A stretch of 64,000 nucleotides of DNA from assembly GCA_963971535.1 (NCBI GenBank), contig OZ020589.1:91556136-91620135 (forward strand), in the 5' to 3' direction. A program made the position numbers and the translations under genes. This stretch comes from Notolepis coatsorum. Its lineage: Eukaryota; Chordata; Actinopteri; Aulopiformes; Paralepididae. The notes under the pieces are model-generated. The model was not told the DNA's origin. It saw only the letters and a program-made list of their open reading frames with translations, and searched no databases. Below are positions 63,742 through 64,000 of this stretch, piece after piece; position 1 is the first letter of the stretch, and each line of letters begins with the position of its first letter.

Positions 63742-64000
63742 ATACATATTCAACCGATCTTCTCCTACCGGAGCCCAAAGCTCAAAACAGCATGGATATA
63801 AAAATAACAGCATACAAGAATTTAGTTAAGGACCCGATCACCGTTGGATTGTGCGAGCCGATCACACTTATACAGCAACAACAACCAAAGTGCGTCACTA
63901 TTAACGGGTCTCGAACGACTCCACGCAGGCGATAGACGCAGCCCGCTAGCTAGCCCGAGGCTAGCGCGTGAGCTAGTGATGAATCCGGATAGCACGTTAG
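63742..64000. other. Window end, no gene seen
   Basis: The bases hold gctagctagcccgaggctag and similar short palindromes (63943-63975). It may be more of the LINE leader or the flank beyond it. Confidence 0.4.

Larger units (their letters stand above)
57743..64000 (-). mobile_element. Second L1/Tx1-type LINE, ORF2 and upstream repeats
   Basis: On the - strand it runs from beyond the window edge through ORF2 (62467 down to 58324) to an A-rich 3' end at about 57743. It belongs to the same group as 30384-38681 but is clearly a different family member. ORF1 is not seen in the 1.5 kb upstream of ORF2; it may lie outside the window or be lost. A 370-bp MITE and three frameshifts disrupt ORF2. Confidence 0.88.

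Overview
This window is vertebrate nuclear DNA, most likely from a ray-finned (teleost) fish. The evidence is the mix of families: BEL/Pao LTR elements, a Penelope-like element (PLE), L1/Tx1-type, L2-type and Rex1-like LINEs, and many hAT elements with clean 8-bp target-site duplications (TSDs). The single host gene has the layout of fish C2H2 zinc-finger genes. I see no bacterial genes, operons, tRNA or rRNA genes, or CRISPR arrays. By eye, more than 80% of the 64 kb is transposable elements, many nested three or four deep.

Layout. 1-2025: the 3' end of a BEL/Pao element on the + strand, with a hAT inside its LTR. 2026-4007: old repeats without genes. 4008-18899: a BEL/Pao element on the - strand with both LTRs; its 5' LTR holds a PLE composite (12074-17847, two copies in inverted orientation) and a LINE tail. 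18913-19735: an L2-like LINE end. 19870-about 29023: an older BEL/Pao on the + strand, split by a solo LTR that itself holds a shortened BEL/Pao derivative. That derivative has one long open frame dominated by a 12-bp minisatellite coding for Ser-Thr-Gln-Pro/Leu. The 3' LTR of the older element is split by another solo LTR. 29030-39079: an I/CR1-like LINE on the - strand, split by a nearly complete L1/Tx1-type LINE (30384-38681) whose ORF2 holds a hAT, which holds a piggyBac-type MITE. 39088-39493: a hAT MITE. 40596-44676: a Charlie-type hAT with transposase remnants and nested elements. 45094-46151: the last exon of a C2H2 zinc-finger gene on the - strand. 46507-50535: two hAT elements side by side sharing one target site, the first holding two more hATs. 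50808-51283: a solo LTR. 51.5-54.0 kb: a SINE-like stretch and unassigned DNA. 54051-55798: a hAT inside which sits another hAT. 56552-57265: a Rex1-like LINE remnant. 57743-64000: a second L1/Tx1-type LINE on the - strand, broken by three frameshifts and one MITE, with 450-bp tandem repeats upstream of ORF2.

How it fits together. The window records layered insertions rather than a pathway. The order of events can be read from nested TSDs. The most useful points are the shortened BEL/Pao with its retained long frame, the PLE pair with possible hammerhead motifs, two hATs that used the same 8-bp site, and a MITE whose empty site is fixed by the reading frame of the LINE it entered. All calls come from reading the sequence; no search was run.
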